A stretch of DNA of 64,000 nt from CAVVJA01 sp963801715 (GCA_963801715.1 CAWDGB010000002.1:248001-312000); one strand, 5' to 3'; numbered from the stretch's first letter, positions 35,596 through 44,632 are shown. Made by a program: numbers and translations. Notes: generated from the letters alone by a model not told the origin.

Positions 35596-36444
35596 ATGGT
35601 GGATCTGCCCGTCGAGTCGAGTCGGGAGGGCCGAGCACCATCGGCTCCGCGCCTCGTCGCCGTGGTTCCCGCCTACAACGAGGAGCCCACGGTGATCGAG
35701 GTGCTCGACCGGCTCTCCGGTCTGGTTCACGAACTGGTCATCGTCGACGACGGCTCGACCGACCGGACGAGAGAACTCGTGCAAAGGTGGCTGCCGGCCC
35801 ACCCGCACGCTGAGCTGCTCACGATCGATGTCAACCGCGGGATGTCGGCGGCGTACTACCTCGCATTTTCCCGGATAGCGGCGCGAGTTCGATCCGGCGA
35901 CCTGCCCGCAGACACACTGGTGTGCACCGTCGACGCTGACGGCCAGCACGACCCGCACTCGCTCGACGGGCTCGTCCGGGTGGCCGTCGAGGAGCACGCC
36001 GACGCCGTGCTCGCTCGTCGCGACCTGTCCGACTACCCGCCGTACAAGCGGGTTGGCAACGCCATACTGAGCCGATGGGCAACGTGGTGGGCGAAAGCGC
36101 CGCTGCCTGACGTCGAGTCCGGCTATCGCGTGTTCCGAGCTGCGGCCTTGGCCGATGCGTTGCGCTTCTATCGGGGCTACCGCTACAGCGAGACGGTCGA
36201 AGTCGCCGTTGTGCTGTGCCGCCTCGGCTACACGGTTCGCAACGACGTGCTGCTGCGGGTGCCGGTGTTCCGGTCACGGACGAAGATGAGCGACGCAGTG
36301 ATCGACGCGGTGATGATCGTGGTGGCCGCCCGCCGCGCAGCCCGGGGACGGGCTCGTTTTGGTGGCCGGGTACGCCGTCCACTGGCGACGGCGGTGTCCA
36401 CGTTGTCGGTAGCCGAGCACCGTGGGAACGCCGCCGAACCGTGA
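35596..36444 (+). CDS. glycosyltransferase family 2
   Basis: A 282-residue GT-A fold enzyme, likely transferring a sugar to a lipid or polysaccharide acceptor at the cytoplasmic face. Seen are VVPAYNEEPTVIEVLD (residues ~21-36), the acidic VIVDDGSTDRT (~48-58), the DxD equivalent CTVDADGQHD near 115, and ESGYRVFR near 175. This resembles dolichol-phosphate-mannose-synthase-like GT2 proteins without membrane segments. ATG 35596 has AGGGAG upstream. It opens a cluster with a polysaccharide deacetylase, membrane protein, aminotransferase and epimerases, supporting a role in surface glycan assembly. Confidence 0.92.
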   Translation: MVDLPVESSREGRAPSAPRLVAVVPAYNEEPTVIEVLDRLSGLVHELVIVDDGSTDRTRELVQRWLPAHPHAELLTIDVNRGMSAAYYLAFSRIAARVRSGDLPADTLVCTVDADGQHDPHSLDGLVRVAVEEHADAVLARRDLSDYPPYKRVGNAILSRWATWWAKAPLPDVESGYRVFRAAALADALRFYRGYRYSETVEVAVVLCRLGYTVRNDVLLRVPVFRSRTKMSDAVIDAVMIVVAARRAARGRARFGGRVRRPLATAVSTLSVAEHRGNAAEP

Positions 36445-36467
36445 TCGACCCGACATCAGCCTTCGAC

Positions 36468-37694
36468 TCAGCAGCCGACGCGGTACCCGTTTATCCCGAG
36501 CAGCCGATCCAGCCGGACAACCCGAAGGCCGCGGGCCCGCAGTCCGTCGAGAATCAACGGCATCGCCTGCACCAGCACGCGGCGATCGACATTCACCCGC
36601 CCGTCCAAGCCGTCATGCACGTCGATGATCGAACCTGCGCGGACCTTGCGGAGGACCCGATCGGCGATGGTCCGCGGATTCGACGTGGCCCAGTCGCCTG
36701 CCGACACATCCCATCCGACCATCCGCATGTGATTCGTGTGCACGGCATAGGCCACGAACGGCGTGTGCTGACCATGCGGGGGCCGGTAGAAGGTCGGGCA
36801 TACTCCCGTTTCACGATGGATCGCAAGCTCCGCTCGGGTCAGCTCCGGATACCGCGGATCGAGCCAGCGAACCGAATCGTGCAAGTAGGAGTGGTTAGCG
36901 AGCAGTTGCCCGTCCGCGAGCAACGCCCGACTGATGTCCGGGCGCGCCACCACTGCCTTACCGACGCTGAAGAACGTCCCCTTGGCGCCGTAGGCATCGA
37001 GAATATGGGCGATGGCCAGCGTGGCATCGGCATTGGGGCCGTCGTCAAAGGTGATCGCCACGTCGGGCCGATCTCGTGGTCCGTGCGAGATCATCGGCCC
37101 GAACCAGGACACCGACGGCGAATTGGCGCCAATCCAGGCGCCCAGGAGCAGCGCGGCGGCGAGGCCGGCGACGGGCACGAGCCACCCTCGCCGGTCAGTA
37201 TCCGGCTCGCGGTCCCGCCGCAGCACGCCCGCCACGACCACCAGGGCGAATCCCGCCAGCGATCCCCACGCCCACGCCGAGTCGGGGCCGGACAGGGCCG
37301 CGAAGCCGACCAGCAGCGCGATGGTACCGGCGAATCCGAGCAGCAGCGCTGGGTCATCCAATCGTGGACGTCGGTCCGGGGCCGGCCAGGCCAGGGCCAC
37401 GCCAAGCCCCAGCAATGCGGCGAGAAACCAATCGATCGCACCCTGGCCAGTCTGTGATAGCAGCCAGGAGGCGAGGGCCACGATCACGCCGCCCAGCAGG
37501 CTGGGCGGCTGGCGACGCAACCGAAGCACGAGCGCCGCGCTCAGCACCGCGACGGCCACGCCGGGTACGGCCGTGCCCAATGTCGCGGCGCCGCCCCCAT
37601 CACCGGCAATGGCGAGTGCAGGCAGGACAACGGCAGCTGACCCGATCCCGATCAGGACCCGGATGAAGGTCGTTGTGGCGGCGCTAACCGGCAC
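36468..37694 (-). CDS. polysaccharide deacetylase with polytopic membrane N-terminus
   Basis: 408 residues. Roughly seven hydrophobic helices fill the first ~200 residues. The extracytoplasmic NodB domain follows: motif 1 VAITFDDGPNADAT, motif 2 LANHSYLHDS (His-x3-His metal ligands), motif 3 FYRPPHGQHT, and the closing IIDVHDG. All metal ligands (Asp, His, His) are present. It should remove N-acetyl groups from an exported glycan or peptidoglycan-type chain. GTG 37694 is the best start; it makes the 5' end overlap the divergent membrane-protein gene by about 30 bp. It ends 23 bp from the convergent GT2 stop. Confidence 0.87.
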   Translation of the reverse strand: MPVSAATTTFIRVLIGIGSAAVVLPALAIAGDGGGAATLGTAVPGVAVAVLSAALVLRLRRQPPSLLGGVIVALASWLLSQTGQGAIDWFLAALLGLGVALAWPAPDRRPRLDDPALLLGFAGTIALLVGFAALSGPDSAWAWGSLAGFALVVVAGVLRRDREPDTDRRGWLVPVAGLAAALLLGAWIGANSPSVSWFGPMISHGPRDRPDVAITFDDGPNADATLAIAHILDAYGAKGTFFSVGKAVVARPDISRALLADGQLLANHSYLHDSVRWLDPRYPELTRAELAIHRETGVCPTFYRPPHGQHTPFVAYAVHTNHMRMVGWDVSAGDWATSNPRTIADRVLRKVRAGSIIDVHDGLDGRVNVDRRVLVQAMPLILDGLRARGLRVVRLDRLLGINGYRVGC

Positions 37695-39042
37695 GAACGG
37701 CGACCCTACTTCCGAGTCCAGTGCTCCACCCGGCGCTCTGGAGCGAGCGGGGCGATATGCGCTGTGGATCGTCGCCGGCGCGTGGGTCGTCATCCTGGCG
37801 CTCCTCGCGCGCCACCGGATCGTCGTCACCCATGACAGCCTCATCAACTACGCCCACGCGTGGTGGATCAACAGCCAACTGTGGCACGGCCACGGCATTC
37901 CATGGCGTATGCCCATCATCGGGCACGGTGCGGCACTGACCTTTCCATACGGAGCGCTGCCGTGGCTGGTGGCCGCGCTGCTCTGGCCGTTGCTTGGTGA
38001 GTGGGCCGTCACTTTCGTATTGGTCCTCGGCGTGCTCGGGGTGATCGCCGCTACCTTCTGGGCATTCCCGGAGGCACGCCGGCCGTGGTGGGCGGTCCTG
38101 GTCCTGATCAATCCGATTCTGGTCCTCGCACCCCTGTCCGGGCAGTTGCCGTTCCTGTGGGGCAGCGCGCTGTTGATGCTTGGCATCGGCTTCTGGCGCC
38201 GTGACCGGCGGTTGTGGGCGGTGCTGGCCGTCGGTCTAGCCCAACTGACCCACGTCGCGGTGGTGTTGCCGATCGCCGCCATCCTCGTGCTCGTCCGGTT
38301 GCGGTGGGAGCCGCACCGCCGGGCGTTGCTCGGCTGCTATCTCATCTCAGTGGCGATGGCGGCGCCGGCGATCTGGCCGGTGATCAACTCGCCGGTGTTC
38401 ACCGAGACCTCGTGGCTGACGAAGGCCTGGCAGTTCGCCGGAACGGTCTGCATCCGGCTCGTCCTGTTCGTACCGCCGATTCTCGCGATGACGCTCGGGC
38501 GTCGGGGCGCTCGCTGGTGGCCGACCGCGCTCACCGGCATCGCTCTGGTGGCCAACGTCGCGTTGCTGGCGCCGTTAGATGCCGGTTACTCCTGGTCATC
38601 GCTCGGGCGCGAGCCGGACCAGGCCATGGCCCGCTTCTCGGCAAGTTCTCAGTTCCGGCCCGGACTCACCTACCGCCTGCTACGGACTTCGGACGGCAAG
38701 GTCGGCATGTATCAGTTGATCCGAGCCGGCGCCCGGTTGGATTCAGAGTTCTTCCCCGAGAGCATCTGGGGCGGTATGTTCGCTTCTGAACGTGACTATT
38801 CGGACTTTTTGCTAGAACGGCGCGTCGATGAAGTGCTGGTGTTTCATCAGCTACCGGGCCACGTGCACACCAACGAGCCCCAGCTGCTGGCCCGCATGGC
38901 GGCATCCGGTCGGGGATGTTCGAAGGACACAGCCGGTATTCGACTGGTGTATAGCGACGATCACTGGGACTATTACGCGATCGACCACAGCTGCCTCTTA
39001 ACTAGCGCGGCCCGAGAACACCACTCCGGGGCGGTTGGATGA
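37663..39042 (+). CDS. polytopic membrane protein (glycosyltransferase-like, unassigned)
   Basis: A 459-residue protein with about ten hydrophobic helices in the first ~320 residues and a soluble C-terminal domain of ~130. The first loop has HDSLINYAHAWWINSQLWHGHGIPWRMP, and a topology reminiscent of GT-C or PMT-like enzymes, but no clear family motif is recognised. ATG 37663 follows AGGA at good spacing and overlaps the divergent deacetylase start. Its stop overlaps the next transporter gene by 4 bp (ATGA). Role in lipid-linked glycan handling is inferred from context only. Confidence 0.75.
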   Translation: MKVVVAALTGTNGDPTSESSAPPGALERAGRYALWIVAGAWVVILALLARHRIVVTHDSLINYAHAWWINSQLWHGHGIPWRMPIIGHGAALTFPYGALPWLVAALLWPLLGEWAVTFVLVLGVLGVIAATFWAFPEARRPWWAVLVLINPILVLAPLSGQLPFLWGSALLMLGIGFWRRDRRLWAVLAVGLAQLTHVAVVLPIAAILVLVRLRWEPHRRALLGCYLISVAMAAPAIWPVINSPVFTETSWLTKAWQFAGTVCIRLVLFVPPILAMTLGRRGARWWPTALTGIALVANVALLAPLDAGYSWSSLGREPDQAMARFSASSQFRPGLTYRLLRTSDGKVGMYQLIRAGARLDSEFFPESIWGGMFASERDYSDFLLERRVDEVLVFHQLPGHVHTNEPQLLARMAASGRGCSKDTAGIRLVYSDDHWDYYAIDHSCLLTSAAREHHSGAVG

Positions 39043-39989
39043 TCTTCCTCCTTGCGCTCGGTGCCGCGCTGGCCTTTGGCGCGTCGGTCGCCTTGCAGGA
39101 GCGAGCCGCCGCCGAGGTGCACTACGACCATGCGCTGAAGGTCGGCTTGCTCGTTCGGCTGGCCCGTCGACCGCTCTGGCTGATCGGCGTCGTGGCCAGT
39201 GTCGCGGGTCTGGTGCTGCAAATCTGGGCGCTTCGTCACGGCTCCCTGGTCGTGGTGCAGCCGCTCATGGCGACCACGCTCGTGTTCGCGTTGGTGCTGG
39301 TCGCGATTCGAACCCGAGAGGCGCTGCATCCCGCTGAGTGGGCCGCTGTCGTCGCCGTTGTGGCCGGTCTCGCAGTGTTCCTGATCTTTGCCACGCCCGA
39401 CGGACAGGGCTCCGAATCCCCGCACACCTTGGCGTGGTGGCTGACCGGGAGCATCACGGTCACCATCGTGGGCGCATTGGCCTTGACGGCCAGGCGCCAG
39501 TTCGGCCGTCGGCGGGCGGCCCTGCTCGGACTCGCCGCCGGGCTCTCGAACGCCTTCGTGGCCGTACTTACCAAGCAGTTCTCCCAGGCGCTGCGGCACG
39601 GCGGCCCGCTGTTCGGGCATTGGTCGTTCTGGGCGTTGATGGCAGCGGGCGTGCCAGCCGTGCTACTCGTGCAAAGCCTCTATCAGTCCGGCAACCTGAA
39701 CATGTCACTTCCGATAGTCGCTGTGGTCGAGCCGGTGGCGGCGTGTGTCGCTGGGGTGTGGCTGTTTGGAGAGCACATCTCGTTCGAGGGCAACGAGACG
39801 ATTGCGATCGTCGTCGCGCTCGTCGTCGCGGTGCTCGGTCTGTGGCACCTTGCCGGCAACCCGCGCATCACGGTGACTGGTGCGACATATCGGGTGTCCG
39901 CCGGTCAGTCGGAAGTTGGACACGGTAGCGTCGCCAAGGCATTCCGTCCGCTGGCCCGCCCGGCCGAGTCCGACCGAGGAGCCCGTTGA
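39039..39989 (+). CDS. DMT-superfamily (EamA-like) transporter
   Basis: A 316-residue membrane protein with nine to ten hydrophobic helices and a charged C-terminal tail. The two-fold repeat typical of drug/metabolite transporters is visible: GASVALQERAAAEVHYD early, and SLPIVAVVEPVAACVAGVWLFGEH in the last third. It resembles the DMT proteins of actinobacteria whose substrates are unknown. ATG 39039 overlaps the previous stop by 4 bp, and its own stop overlaps the aminotransferase start by 4 bp, so it is embedded in the surface-glycan operon and may move a precursor. Confidence 0.83.
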   Translation: MIFLLALGAALAFGASVALQERAAAEVHYDHALKVGLLVRLARRPLWLIGVVASVAGLVLQIWALRHGSLVVVQPLMATTLVFALVLVAIRTREALHPAEWAAVVAVVAGLAVFLIFATPDGQGSESPHTLAWWLTGSITVTIVGALALTARRQFGRRRAALLGLAAGLSNAFVAVLTKQFSQALRHGGPLFGHWSFWALMAAGVPAVLLVQSLYQSGNLNMSLPIVAVVEPVAACVAGVWLFGEHISFEGNETIAIVVALVVAVLGLWHLAGNPRITVTGATYRVSAGQSEVGHGSVAKAFRPLARPAESDRGAR

Positions 39990-41126
39990 ATATCCCCGCC
40001 GCCCGCTTGGTGTTCTCCCCCGAGGACCGAGCCGAGATTCTGGGATTGATCGACGAGTCGCTCCAAACGGGCTCACTGACGCTCGGTGCACGTACCCGCG
40101 AGCTCGAGGCCAGCTTTGCCGCCCGTCACCAGTCTCCGCATGCTGTGGCGGTCAGCAGTGGGACCAGCGCCCTGGAGATCACCCTGCGGGTGCTCGGCGT
40201 CGCTGGGCGTGAGGTCGTCGTCCCGGCCAACACGTTCTTCGCGACTGCGGCCGCAGTCCTCCACGCCGGGGCCACACCCCGCTTCGCGGATATCGCCGAA
40301 TCAACCCTCGCACTCACCGTCGAGACCGTCGAGGCGGCGCTCACCCCCCAGACGGCCGGCGTGATCATCGTGCATGTCGGCGGCATCGTCTCCCCCGATG
40401 TTGTTGCGATCCGCGAGCTATGCGATCGCCGCGGTCTGTTCCTCGTGGAGGACGCTGCCCATGCCCACGGTTGTTCGCTCGGCGGACGATCGGCCGGGAC
40501 CTTCGGGGTCGCCGGTACTTTTTCCTTCTACCCGACGAAGGTGATCACCGCCGGGGAAGGGGGCATGATCGTCACTGCCGACGACCGTCTCCTCGAGGAG
40601 GCGGTCGTTTACCGTGACCAAGGCAAGGCCGGCTTCCTAGGCGGTGAGCACATCCGCCTCGGCTATGCCTGGCGAATGAGTGAGGTACACGCGGCCATCG
40701 CCTCGGTACACCTACGAAGGCTCGAGGAATTCATCGCGACGCGCGCGTCGATCGCCAAACGGTACGACGCGGCCCTACTTGAGCTGGACCGGATCACGCC
40801 GGTGCTCGTTCCGGATCAGGCCGTTTCCAACTACTACAAGTACGTCGCCCTGCTCGACCGAGACGTCGACCGCGTCGCGATCAAGGCCGGCTTGCGTGAG
40901 CTGGGGGTGTCACCGAGCGGCGAGGTCTATGCGACCCCACTGCACCGCGAGCCGGTATTCGCACATCTAGCGTACGGGTTCGCTTCCGGTCGCCGAGGAT
41001 GTCTGTGCCCGCCAGATCTGTTTGCCCATCCACTCCGACATGACCGACGCGGAGGTGGAGTACGTGCTCGACAGCCTTGCGCAGGTACTCAGAGCGATGC
41101 CGCGCGTAACGAGAATTGCCAGCTGA
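39986..41126 (+). CDS. DegT/DnrJ/EryC1 sugar aminotransferase, with a frameshift near its end
   Basis: A PLP-dependent aminotransferase (~380 residues) that makes amino sugars from keto-sugar nucleotides. Seen are VSSGTSALEITLRVLG near residue 56, VVPANTFFATAAAV near 77, EDAAHAHG near 153, and the PLP lysine in SFYPTKVITAGEGG near 180. At 40979-40980 an extra T breaks the frame. With it removed, HLAYG continues as LPVAEDVCARQICLPIHSD to a TGA at 41124-41126 that overlaps the next ATG. Without repair the ORF reads through into the downstream epimerase and looks like a false 680-residue fusion. Confidence 0.82.
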
Positions 41127-42028
41127 TGCAAGTCGGGGTCACCGGCGGCGCCGGGTTCATCGGAGGTCACGTCGTCGATCGGCTCATCGCCGCTGGGCAC
41201 GAGGTGCTCGTCCTCGACCCGATCGCCCCGCATCGACAGGACGCCACCCATCGTGAAATCGACATCACCGACTTGGAATCGACCGTCGAGGCAACCGCCG
41301 GATGCGACGCGTTGTTCCACCTGGCCGCGGTGTCCAACGTCAACGACGTGTACGACGCGCCGGTCGATGCGGTGCGCAGCAACGTGCTGGGTACGACCCA
41401 CATCTGGGAGGCTGCCCGCCGGAACGACATCGGCCGGACGGTTCTGGCCAGCACGGTCTGGGTCTACGGCGGCGCCACGGGCGACGAGCCGTTGACCGAG
41501 GACTCGCCGTTCCACCTGCCGAGTAGCGGGCACTTGTACACGTCCAGCAAGCTGGCGAGCGAGCTCGTCGTACACAGCTACTCGGAGCTTTACGGCGTGC
41601 CGTTCACGATCTTGCGATACGGCATCCCGTTCGGCCCGCGGATGCGCGACGCACTCGTCATACCCATGTTCGTCCGCAAGGCGTTGGCGGGCGAGACCAT
41701 CACGATCAACGGTGACGGTTTGCAGTTTCGGAACTACGTCTATGTCGAGGATCTCGCCGACGCCCACGTGCGCTGCCTCGCTGACCAGGGCAAGGATCAG
41801 ACCTTCAACCTCGAAGGCAGCGAACCGATCTCGGTGCGCCGGATCACCGAGTCCATTGCCGAGATTCTGGGTCCGATCGAGGTGGAGTTCCTGGAAGCTC
41901 GGCCCGGCGACTTCCGGGGTCGAGAAGTCTCGGCAGCAAAGGCCGCCGAGCTACTGGGCTGGCGAGCCACGACGACCTTCGACGAGGGGCTGCGCCGCTA
42001 CATCGACTGGTACCGCGCGAGCCGCTGA
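41126..42028 (+). CDS. NAD-dependent sugar-nucleotide epimerase/dehydratase
   Basis: A 300-residue extended SDR. The nucleotide-binding start is VTGGAGFIGGHVVDRL; Ser/Thr near LASTVWVYGG and the YTSSKLASE motif (Tyr-x3-Lys) form the active site; the C-terminal RPGDFRGREVSAAKAAELLGW is typical of UDP-sugar epimerases. ATG 41126 overlaps the frame-restored aminotransferase stop by one base (TGATG). Together with the aminotransferase and GalE it should supply a modified sugar nucleotide. It is convergent with galE, the two 3' ends overlapping by 31 bp. Confidence 0.9.
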   Translation: MQVGVTGGAGFIGGHVVDRLIAAGHEVLVLDPIAPHRQDATHREIDITDLESTVEATAGCDALFHLAAVSNVNDVYDAPVDAVRSNVLGTTHIWEAARRNDIGRTVLASTVWVYGGATGDEPLTEDSPFHLPSSGHLYTSSKLASELVVHSYSELYGVPFTILRYGIPFGPRMRDALVIPMFVRKALAGETITINGDGLQFRNYVYVEDLADAHVRCLADQGKDQTFNLEGSEPISVRRITESIAEILGPIEVEFLEARPGDFRGREVSAAKAAELLGWRATTTFDEGLRRYIDWYRASR

Positions 42029-43038
42029 TCCGCTGAGCCCCGCCCGTCGGCTTCGGCCAGCCGGTCCGCGCGGATCCGGGCCCAGGCCAGACCGTCGCGG
42101 AACGCTTGACTGACAGACCGTTTCGCTCGCCAGCCCAGCAGGGTCGCCGCCTTGTCGACGGACGCGTAGCAGCCCACCGCGTCGCCCGGCCGGGCCGGGC
42201 CTTCGTTCAGGTCGAGAGATGCACCGGCGGCGACCTCGAACGCCGCGACGAGTTCGCGGATCGTCGTGCCGGTTCCGGTGCCAACGTTGATCGCTTCGAA
42301 TCCGTTTCCGACGACCCGGTCGAACTGCTCCAGCACCTCCACGTGGGCACGGGCGACATCCCAGACATGCACGAAGTCCCGTATTGCCGAGCCGTCACGC
42401 GTCGGCCAGTCAACGCCGGTGATCGTGAACGATCCACCGGTCTCGTTGGCCGCGATGAGCCGGCCCCACGCGTGCGTCGGGTGTGTCACCTGCAGCCCGG
42501 AGCGCAATTTGGGATCCGCTCCAACCGGATTGAAGTACCGCAAGGCGACAGCGCGGACAAGGCCAGTGACAGCCGCATCGCGCAGCACGTTCTCGGCCAT
42601 CGCCTTGGTTCGGGCGTACGGACTGGTCGGCAAGATCGGCGAACTCTCGTGGACCACCAGGTCTGGGCTCGGCGCGTAGATCGACGCCGACGAACTGAAG
42701 AGCAGGCGCGTGCAGCCGAGGGCGTGCAGATTCTCGACCAGGTCGATGGTCTTGGTCACGTTGTTGCGGTAGTAGTGCAGCGGCCGCTCGACCGATTCGG
42801 GGATCACGATCGATCCCGCGCAATGGACGACTGCGGCAATGCCGGGGTGGTCGGCGAACACGCGGCGCAGCAGATCTCCGTCGGCCACGTCGCCCTCATA
42901 GAACGTCCGCCCGATCGTGAACGCCCGGGCGCCCCGACTCAGATCGTCGATAAGCACCGGGTGATGGCCGGCGTCCTCGCATGCCGAAGCGATCGTGCTC
43001 CCGACAAACCCCGCGCCTCCCGTGATCAGAATTTGCAC
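41998..43038 (-). CDS. galE: UDP-glucose 4-epimerase
   Basis: A 346-residue SDR epimerase interconverting UDP-glucose and UDP-galactose. Landmarks are ILITGGAGFVGSTIA, VVHCAGSIVIPESVERPLHYYRNN, FSSSASIYA, the catalytic SPYARTKAMAE and YFNPVGAD. The substrate loop contains RDGSAIRDFVHVWDVARAHV, the GalE hallmark (DGTxxRDYIHV-like). GTG 43038 is the start. It supplies galactose units for the neighbouring glycan genes and connects to Pgm (19718-21355) through UDP-glucose. Confidence 0.9.
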   Translation of the reverse strand: MQILITGGAGFVGSTIASACEDAGHHPVLIDDLSRGARAFTIGRTFYEGDVADGDLLRRVFADHPGIAAVVHCAGSIVIPESVERPLHYYRNNVTKTIDLVENLHALGCTRLLFSSSASIYAPSPDLVVHESSPILPTSPYARTKAMAENVLRDAAVTGLVRAVALRYFNPVGADPKLRSGLQVTHPTHAWGRLIAANETGGSFTITGVDWPTRDGSAIRDFVHVWDVARAHVEVLEQFDRVVGNGFEAINVGTGTGTTIRELVAAFEVAAGASLDLNEGPARPGDAVGCYASVDKAATLLGWRAKRSVSQAFRDGLAWARIRADRLAEADGRGSADQRLARYQSM

Positions 43039-43086
43039 GTCCGCAATGTAGCTGGCGTAGCGAGTTTGCCCCGATCACCCTCAGCT

Positions 43087-43129
43087 GGGTCACGGCCAGT
43101 GGCCCCTGAAGCCGGGTCACGGCCAGTGG
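43087..43129. repeat. tandem direct repeat GGGTCACGGCCAGTGG
   Basis: The 16-mer GGGTCACGGCCAGTGG occurs at 43087-43102 and at 43114-43129, a 27-bp period, in the 130-bp gap between galE and the DUF5995 gene. Similar spaced repeats beginning GGGTCAC are seen at IS21-type transposon ends. With no transposase present this would be a relic end; that interpretation is inference. Confidence 0.55.
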
Positions 43130-43171
43130 GCTATGCCCACGTCCTGGCTGGGCACGCCGATATTGCGAGGC

Positions 43172-43903
43172 TCAGGGTGGTGGCAGCGTGACGCCGAAAC
43201 CGGCTACGGCGAGCCGGAGCAGGACCTGACCCGGAGCAAGCAGGTCAGCGATGCGCGCCGCGCTGAGGACCTCCAACTCCGCCAACCTGCGGTCATACGT
43301 GTCCCGTCCGTCCAACCGAGCCTCGTGCAGTTGCCAGGTATTCAGCCACACCTTCTGGCGTGCCTCTCGGAGAAATCGCTGCGAGCTCAGCCGATTCAGC
43401 GGGGCGAGCACCCGGTCGACGAGTGATCGGCCGCTGGACGCGAGTACCTCATCCTCGGCCGCCACCCGCGCGGCAAGCACCCCGTCGATGCGCTCATGGT
43501 CGCGTTGCCGTCGGGCCAGCAGTACCGGATCGGCGAAGTCGTCGATGCTGATGACGGCGAGTAACGCCTGCGGCAGGTCATAGTTGACGTGGGCGTTGAC
43601 ACCGAGCAAGACCCGACGCAAGGGCGGGAGGTCAGCCGGCGCGTCGAAGGCAAGTCGCCACGGCCGCGGTACGTCAGGGGTGCGGCCTTCGAGTTCTGCG
43701 TCCAGTGCGTCGAGGTAGAGCTCCGCGAATGCGACATCCCAGGTCTGTACCCAGGCCGGATCCTCGAACATGGCATCGTCGACGGCCTTCCCGACAGCAA
43801 GCGTCGTCCGCCGATAGGTCTGCAGAAACGCCAAGTATTGCGGTGGTACCGCGTGCGTACGCTCCTGAAGTCGCGCGGCAACCTCGGCGATCGGGTCGTC
43901 CAT
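43172..43903 (-). CDS. DUF5995 family protein
   Basis: A 243-residue cytoplasmic protein with no signal or membrane segment. The family-like core LPPLRRVLLGVNAHVNYDLPQALLAVI lies at residues ~95-121. Upstream is a helical segment with TTLAVGKAVDDAMFEDPAWV and the acidic ELYLDALDAELEG. Histidine in NAHVNYDL and upstream acidic residues suggest a metal- or phospho-ligand site, but no activity is known to me. ATG 43903 has AAGGGA in place. The family is common in actinobacteria. Confidence 0.75.
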   Translation of the reverse strand: MDDPIAEVAARLQERTHAVPPQYLAFLQTYRRTTLAVGKAVDDAMFEDPAWVQTWDVAFAELYLDALDAELEGRTPDVPRPWRLAFDAPADLPPLRRVLLGVNAHVNYDLPQALLAVISIDDFADPVLLARRQRDHERIDGVLAARVAAEDEVLASSGRSLVDRVLAPLNRLSSQRFLREARQKVWLNTWQLHEARLDGRDTYDRRLAELEVLSAARIADLLAPGQVLLRLAVAGFGVTLPPP

Positions 43904-43993
43904 GGTGTCCCTTTCTGCTTCCTGCCCGGGTGGTGGAGCCAATCACGGTGCCGGCGTCGAATACAGTGCAAGCTCGACCTGCTGGAGGATGCC

Positions 43994-44632
43994 ATGCGCT
44001 ATCTATCCGGGCGACGCGGCCTACACCGATTCGACCCCGTCGCCGTCGGCCAGCATGAAACCAACGCGTGGGTGTCCTACTACCGGCACGAATGGCTCAC
44101 CTTTCTGCGAGCCTCCGTCGGGATGGTCGCATCGGGCTTCCACATGTCTCGGCGCGACACCCTCGCCGGCGCGTGGTGGGTGCTGCGCGCGAACCAGGTG
44201 TGGTCCCCCTACCCCGATAACGATCCCGACGCAGCCCGCGACTTCATGCGGCGCTTCTACGCTCTCGTCCAAGACAACGGCCTGCAGCTGGATCCGGACG
44301 AAGCCGCGTACCGCGAGGTCGAGTGGTGGCGCGTCCATCGCGTGCACCAACGTGAGTCCGGCGCGACTGAAGAGGACATCATTGAAGCGCTCGTCGACCT
44401 CTACTCGTACGTGTACCGCACCGATCGGGCGCCGATGATGCCAGCCGCCCAACACCGGGTCGAGGCGATGCAGCTCTCGGATGCCTGGGTATTGGGCGGT
44501 TGCCAACTCGACGATCCAGTGCTTGCGACGGAGCGACGGGAACTCGTGGCGTCGTACACAGCGCTGCGGGACGCCGTCGACCGCGCATGGTCGGTATCCC
44601 CGCTGCGCCCTGACTTGCTCGGGAGGACCTGA
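43994..44632 (+). CDS. hypothetical protein, 212 residues
   Basis: I do not recognise the family. The sequence is helical, with a Trp/Tyr-rich first half (WVSYYRHEWLTFLRAS, then AWWVLRANQVWSPYPDNDPDAARDFMRRFY). A segment DLYSYVYRTDRAPMMPAAQHRVEAM lies near residue 140. No membrane span or signal peptide is obvious. ATG 43994 has GGAGG 6 nt upstream, which fixes the start well. It is divergent from the DUF5995 gene, sharing a 90-bp spacer, so the two could be co-regulated. Confidence 0.75.
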   Translation: MRYLSGRRGLHRFDPVAVGQHETNAWVSYYRHEWLTFLRASVGMVASGFHMSRRDTLAGAWWVLRANQVWSPYPDNDPDAARDFMRRFYALVQDNGLQLDPDEAAYREVEWWRVHRVHQRESGATEEDIIEALVDLYSYVYRTDRAPMMPAAQHRVEAMQLSDAWVLGGCQLDDPVLATERRELVASYTALRDAVDRAWSVSPLRPDLLGRT

